A DNA stretch of 64,000 bases from Luteolibacter sp. Y139 (GTDB taxonomy: Bacteria; Verrucomicrobiota; Verrucomicrobiia; Verrucomicrobiales; Akkermansiaceae). Of this stretch, positions 60,401-64,000 are shown one piece after another (position 1 is the first letter of the stretch; every line of letters starts with the position of its first letter). The notes beneath the pieces are model-generated. The model was not told where the DNA came from, made no database searches, and saw only the letters and a program-made list of their open reading frames with translations. The position numbers and the translations under genes are program-made. The stretch is taken from assembly GCF_038066715.1 (NCBI RefSeq), contig NZ_JBBUKT010000004.1, forward strand, positions 1 to 64,000, read 5' to 3'.

Positions 60401-63400
60401 CTATGGATACTATGGCGGGACGCAGCCGGGCGACGTGCCGCTGCCGGTGTCCGCGGATGCGCTGCGGCGGATGGCGCTGGCGCAGCTCTTCCAGGCAGCG
60501 AAGGATGACAAGGAGAAGCGGCCGGCGATCCTCGCGAAGGTCGCGTCCAGCCACTTCGAGGACTTGGATTCCTTCAAGCGCGTCTTCTTCCTCGATGCGG
60601 AAGAGTTGAAAGCGCTGGTGCTGAGCGACAAGGCGAAGCCCGATGATTTCCGCTGGTACTTCCAGCTCTCCTCCTCGCAGCCGAACCGGAGCAAACCGGA
60701 CAAGGACTTCAACGCGGTGATCCAGCGTGGCATCGACCTAGTTTCGAAGGATGATCCGGAACTTGCCTTCTGGATGGCGAACCGGTTGCCGCTGGATGGT
60801 GATGATGGCGTCGGCGAAAAGGGAGCGCGGCAACGGATCGAGCTTTTCAAGCGGCTCGATGAAGAGAAGCAGAAGAACAATTTCTATCAGATCCAGAGCG
60901 TTGCCTTCGGCGGTGACAAGGTGCCGGCCGAGGTGAAGGCGGAGGCGGAGAAGCTTTTCCTCGCCGGACTCGAGAAGATGGACGGCGGACTGACGGGAAA
61001 CTACTACGCCATGGAGTTGGCAGGCCGCTGGATCAGGGACGGCCAGCTGGAGCGGGGGATCGAGTGGCTGAACCGGATGAACGCCGAAATGAAGCGCGAT
61101 CCGGTGAAGGCCCAGCAAGCGGCCAACCGCTACCGGATGAATTACTACGGCTACATGGGCGGCTCGGGCAATCGACAGGCTTACCCACAGGTGTTGGCAG
61201 AGATCTCGCCGCAGGTGTATGGATTGCTGGGGAACCGCAACAATAACGGCGGCCAGATGACGGAGAAGAACCGGCAGTTGCTGAAATTGTTAGGCGACAC
61301 CGAAACGAACTACCCCGGCCAGACCCCGCAGAAGCCGGTGGATATCGAGGGGTTGGCCGCTTTGGCCAGCAAGGTGGAGGACCGGGTGCAGAGGATTTGT
61401 ATCTACGAGCCGGCGGGGAAGACCAAGGAGGTCGAGCGCGAGATCGCGGCGATCGAGGCGGCTCCGGATGCCAAGCTCGAGGAACTCCTATTGGCATCGT
61501 ACTTTTATGCGAAGAAGTCGCCTGAGAAATCCTACGCGCTGCTACTGAAGGCACGCGACTTGGGGGACAACAGTCCGTGGCGCGAGCGAGTGGAGCAGGA
61601 GCTGGTGACTACCGGCGTGGCCCTGGCCAAGGCGCAGGCGAAGGATGTGGATCTGGAGCCGGCGCGGCGGGCGGCACTGCGCATGCGCAAGTCGGTTTCC
61701 TTCAATCAGGAAATGAAGGGGCAGCTCGCCGGCTGGATGAAGGAGCTGGGCATGGAGGACGAATCGAAGCGCTTCGTGAGCGGCCCGGCCAATGGCTTCG
61801 TCAACCGCGCGATGAGGAATCGCTACGGTATCTCCCGCAGTTCCCCGAGCAGGCAAAAAACCGCTGAGGATGCCGGCCGGCTCGCGAAGGATGGCAAGCG
61901 CGAGGCCGCTGCCCGCCTGCTGCTCGCGAGCTTGCGCCAGATGGCGACCAACCCCAACGCCAGCTACGAGACGGAACGCCTGATGAGCAACGTGAAGTCG
62001 CTCAAGCTGGAGAAGGAAATGGTGCGGCTCAGCGCCCCGGTGGGTGAGGCGAGTTACAATCGTCGCCGTGATCACGCGCTGCTATTGATCTCGCTGGAGC
62101 AGAAGGCGGACGCGGAGCCACTGCTGCGCAAGCTGGCGGAAGAGAAGCCGGATGACGTGATGGTGAAGACCGCACTCTACTCGGTGCTGAAGCCGGAGGA
62201 ACAGCTCAAGCAGGCGAAGGAACTGGCCAAGGGCAACTTCGACGAGGAGATGATTTCTTCCCTCTTCGCGACGTGGATGCGTGGCAATACCGCGGCCAAG
62301 AAGTTCGATGGTCTGGAGGCCATGACCGGCCTGCTTGAGAACCTGGAGCCGAGTTTCAAGAACGACCGCAACCTGTCTTGGGTGAACTACCTGATGGCCC
62401 AGCTCGTGTCCGACGACTCGATGGACGTGCAGTTGACCTCGCTCTTCAAAAAGCAGGAGGGGAATGGGGAACAATATAACAAGGAGCAGTCGCAGCGCCG
62501 GGAAGAGCTGTGCAAGCGGATGTTCCGCGCGATGGTCCGGCACCCGCAGACCGCCGAGCAGGGATTCGTGCTGCTCTCCGGGACGCGCGAGGTGCTTGGC
62601 GCGACCCCGGAGGAACTGGATGCCGCCGCATTGTCCGCGATGCGCCTGGTGATCCGCATCGAGCCGCCGCCGGTGAGCCGGCGCTACTACTCGAATCGGC
62701 GGGGCTACCTGTGGTCATGGGTGCGGGGCAATTCGTCATCCGGTGGCAATCGTCCCCAGGGGCTGATGCCCTCGGCATGGCTGGCGCAGCGGGCGACGCA
62801 GGGCAAGGTGATGGAGCCTTACGACAAGGAGTTCATCCTCGGTCTCGCGAAGGAAGGGGGCGATTGGGCGAAGACGATCGAAACCTGCGAGGCGATCGTG
62901 GCGGCACCCGGCTTGGCAAAGTTCGAGGAGTGGAAGAAAACGGCAGCCGAACGCTCCCAGCAGAGCACCGTGGAGCTGGAGTGGATTTCTCGGACGGCGG
63001 CTGCGGCGAAACGCGACGACTTGAAGGGCGCGATCGAGGACTTCATGTGTGAGGGGCTCCGCCAGGGGACCTATGATTCGCAGTCCTTCGCCCAGGAGCT
63101 CGCGCAGTCGGTGGAGGATGCGAGAGACCCAGCGGCGCGCATGGCGGCGCTGCGCCGGCTCACCACCAAAATCCTGGGGCCTGAGGAAGCGTGGCCGCTC
63201 TACGCGGAACTCCGGAATGGCGGGTACTACATGCAGGGGCCGAACCAGCGGATGAATGCCTTCCAGAACATCTGGTCGTCATTCAACGGCAATGAGGTGA
63301 CGGCAGTGTGCGCCATGCGTTTCGCGGCCGGCTATGGGCTGACGGGAGGTGGATCGCTGAATTGGTACCAGATCCTCGAGAATTCGAATGGCAACGTGCC

Positions 63401-64000
63401 GGCGGCGTCACGGATGCTGAATGCCGGCTACTTCGCACCCGGCCCGGAGGTGGTGGCGGATCCGAAGGATGGCAATGGCAAGAGCATGCTCGACTACGGC
63501 CTGAACCGGCTGAAGCAGCGGGACGGAGCGCCGAAGCTGGGAGAGGAGCTGATGAAGGTCGAAGGGGCGGATCGCTTCTGGGCGAGAATCTTCGGTGCGA
63601 TCCTCGCGAACAAACCGGAGGTCGCCTATGCCGAGCTGGATCGTGAGTCCGCTACCATCGCCAAGTGGTCGGCCGAAGCGCGCCAGGACTTGTGGGGTTT
63701 CATCGCCACGTGGCTGCCGGAGGCGCCAACGAAGGCGTCTGCATCCGTGCGCAAGCAATTGACGGAAAACCTCAAGCAGGGCGATGGCGAGGCAAAGAAG
63801 AAAGCGGAGCAGTATCTCAAGGACGGGATCCCCCAAGACGGGCGTTCTTCCTATTCTTCCGACAGTGAGATCCAGCAGCTTGTCAGCCGGCTTGTCAGCG
63901 GGAATGCGGAGTTGGCAGCCAAGCTGTGGGACAAGGCCCTGGAGCAAATGCGCGGGAGCTCGCAGGGCTGGTCTTCCAGCAGCGGCGGCTTTACGAACAC
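57477..64000 (+). CDS. Giant secreted TPR-repeat protein (partial, 3' end outside window)
   Basis: Open from the ATG at 57477 to the window end, at least 2,174 residues. Signal peptide about 1-20 (MINRKVILILAACVFPLSAG). The first 900 or so residues are tandem tetratricopeptide-like helical pairs with A-x-x-x-A, Y/W-x-x-L and P-x-D spacing (e.g. GDEAAALKALDEAVKLAPQD, AEAVKAWKELIAANP). After a Tyr/Pro-rich insert near 940-980 the chain continues as less regular alpha-helical repeats. No catalytic motif seen. Very rich in Glu, Lys, Ala and Leu. Probably a periplasmic scaffold. Five YTGTTAG words lie in it. Confidence 0.85.
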   Translation, partial: MINRKVILILAACVFPLSAGEIPEKAERYRTMLLKKPENPVLFGRMLDAWLEEKELEALKPELEERAKAGAAADWRLLAVYHEHSGDEAAALKALDEAVKLAPQDAATRLARGKALGVALRFDAALEDLAVAAKDKELGVEAGTLRGKILARAGRPAEAVKAWKELIAANPADEGLKEDLVELEIGEGMLEEAVTAARELAEKTDDPYKKALRHLQVAEILAQAGKKEDSLKEYRDVFAVSAEGSWLEREVLARAGALFSREDDSAGLKEFLGGLREAYPRRVAVKKEAAKAMLAGGEEDEAIAMFREVLKVMPGDREVREEFIGLLEGAERPKEASEELAALLETAKGDVALWERMAALKKALKDDAGLKDALDKAIALTPDDEAGQVARARLLERFEKFGDAEKILREAIAKHGKGGEAGEALATFLVAREKGDDAVALWKEMAAAADREGLLRIARSLAANGKSSEAFAMLQPRVKDFPNDPLLLAALCQAAQLSDKPESAIPQAMELVRQAKSPTDLDTALRLASSLIARAEEPKKWLDELASKQDLTLPERCLLSEIHETLGDSIAAEKVLKDAMAGDDSLLAATQRVRLHEIRGDMDKAIAAMREMMALPGGMKTAHVKKLVELLERDGDSAKALEATNEWLKLAPGDKAAWTKRAELLLGDGRPAEAVAELRRALAKFGGEEELREKLADAQREAGMMEEAWRSFTALYDEAESPASKLKWAAGLARMAETEGKEEELISDFRRRARDNPSSPLPLLALADMYREWQLPDEEQKCVAEASRRKPDDSQLKFRMADLQETSGNADASADILRGMLGGADAPEARRRLSSFWIRQGETERALRELAESGKSSDARAVEKLVMPLARAKEWEAAATVLARETVAYPDDWRLAYLYAVVLLEGGKKDEALGRFAALLEADGDLKTPVPAVPQNRYNYPGMNPTAKKPVVSHKAMPEFYQYQSQVMSFKDPDRYGYYGGTQPGDVPLPVSADALRRMALAQLFQAAKDDKEKRPAILAKVASSHFEDLDSFKRVFFLDAEELKALVLSDKAKPDDFRWYFQLSSSQPNRSKPDKDFNAVIQRGIDLVSKDDPELAFWMANRLPLDGDDGVGEKGARQRIELFKRLDEEKQKNNFYQIQSVAFGGDKVPAEVKAEAEKLFLAGLEKMDGGLTGNYYAMELAGRWIRDGQLERGIEWLNRMNAEMKRDPVKAQQAANRYRMNYYGYMGGSGNRQAYPQVLAEISPQVYGLLGNRNNNGGQMTEKNRQLLKLLGDTETNYPGQTPQKPVDIEGLAALASKVEDRVQRICIYEPAGKTKEVEREIAAIEAAPDAKLEELLLASYFYAKKSPEKSYALLLKARDLGDNSPWRERVEQELVTTGVALAKAQAKDVDLEPARRAALRMRKSVSFNQEMKGQLAGWMKELGMEDESKRFVSGPANGFVNRAMRNRYGISRSSPSRQKTAEDAGRLAKDGKREAAARLLLASLRQMATNPNASYETERLMSNVKSLKLEKEMVRLSAPVGEASYNRRRDHALLLISLEQKADAEPLLRKLAEEKPDDVMVKTALYSVLKPEEQLKQAKELAKGNFDEEMISSLFATWMRGNTAAKKFDGLEAMTGLLENLEPSFKNDRNLSWVNYLMAQLVSDDSMDVQLTSLFKKQEGNGEQYNKEQSQRREELCKRMFRAMVRHPQTAEQGFVLLSGTREVLGATPEELDAAALSAMRLVIRIEPPPVSRRYYSNRRGYLWSWVRGNSSSGGNRPQGLMPSAWLAQRATQGKVMEPYDKEFILGLAKEGGDWAKTIETCEAIVAAPGLAKFEEWKKTAAERSQQSTVELEWISRTAAAAKRDDLKGAIEDFMCEGLRQGTYDSQSFAQELAQSVEDARDPAARMAALRRLTTKILGPEEAWPLYAELRNGGYYMQGPNQRMNAFQNIWSSFNGNEVTAVCAMRFAAGYGLTGGGSLNWYQILENSNGNVPAASRMLNAGYFAPGPEVVADPKDGNGKSMLDYGLNRLKQRDGAPKLGEELMKVEGADRFWARIFGAILANKPEVAYAELDRESATIAKWSAEARQDLWGFIATWLPEAPTKASASVRKQLTENLKQGDGEAKKKAEQYLKDGIPQDGRSSYSSDSEIQQLVSRLVSGNAELAAKLWDKALEQMRGSSQGWSSSSGGFTN

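Larger units (their letters stand above)
326..61293. repeat. Dispersed 8-base word YTGTTAGR
   Basis: Hand count of the 7-base core YTGTTAG. On the + strand it starts at 326, 3464, 3928, 4601, 14449, 16197, 20409, 20820, 24625, 31631, 39295, 44635, 51483, 52326, 54600, 58452, 58656, 59364, 60183 and 61287; on the - strand the + coordinates are 11421, 13708, 13942, 17509, 46331 and 50924. All but 24625 and 50924 are followed by a purine. See the finding. Confidence 0.75.

Noticed and set aside
1..64000. Insertion sequences, prophage, CRISPR arrays, tRNA genes
   Set aside because: No transposase or integrase frames, no regularly spaced direct repeats, and no tRNA cloverleaf seen in the intergenic stretches.

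Overview
The window reads as chromosomal DNA from a GC-rich member of the Verrucomicrobiota, probably Verrucomicrobiaceae/Luteolibacter-like. This is inferred from content only. The evidence is an ECF sigma/FecR pair next to sulfatases, very large secreted proteins with LamG-type domains and autotransporter-associated beta-strand (PATR) repeats, a recurrent C-terminal module with a D-x-D-x-D-G calcium-like loop, an EboE homologue and a small Lys/Ala-rich histone H1-like protein. No insertion sequences, prophage genes, CRISPR arrays or tRNAs were seen.

Layout. (1) 1-87: the 3' end of a 5S rRNA gene and its rho-independent terminator, so an rRNA operon lies just upstream on the + strand. (2) 0.3-8.8 kb, all on the - strand: an ECF sigma factor, a FecR-like anti-sigma factor, a 1287-residue multidomain sulfatase, an iduronate-2-sulfatase-like sulfatase and a DsbD-N-like protein. 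(3) 8.9-13 kb: a PspA/IM30-DUF1232 pair, a uracil-DNA glycosylase without most of its Fe-S cysteines, a half-length asparaginase-like protein, an EboC-like UbiA prenyltransferase and the H1-like protein. (4) 13.2-19.1 kb: a discoidin-sensor histidine kinase with a translationally coupled NarL/LuxR regulator, then a LamG/PATR protein. (5) 19.1-30.5 kb: a GH29 alpha-L-fucosidase, a LamG2-SASA esterase, a methyltransferase-GNAT-EboE operon and a 1391-residue PATR protein. Together with the sulfatases this points to use of sulfated and acetylated, fucose-containing glycans. (6) 30.7-33.8 kb: a tRNase Z-like MBL protein, a small secreted coiled-coil protein, an Mpv17/PMP22-like membrane protein and a coupled fructosamine kinase. 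(7) 33.9-50.1 kb: a fructan locus with an MFS sugar porter, GH172, ROK fructokinase, two GH32 enzymes, a GntR/LacI-type regulator and a large surface protein. The second GH32 gene is frameshifted at a run of seven G. (8) 50.1-64 kb: a nucleotidyltransferase-like protein, the HrpA helicase, a secretin-domain lipoprotein, small membrane or secreted proteins and the first 2,174 codons of a giant TPR protein that runs off the window.

How the parts work together. The fructan locus is a complete pathway on paper: GH32 and GH172 enzymes in the envelope release fructose or difructose, the sugar porter imports it, the ROK kinase phosphorylates it and the GntR/LacI regulator senses it. MFS-GH172 overlap by ATGA, and fructokinase and GH32 follow closely. 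No SusC/SusD pair is present.

The two signals I would follow first are these. An 8-base word, YTGTTAGR, is strongly over-represented and strand-skewed, and it forces rare codons in several reading frames. Second, a family of C-terminal modules is shared by six otherwise unrelated secreted proteins; in the GH32 gene this module is separated from the enzyme by the G7 frameshift.
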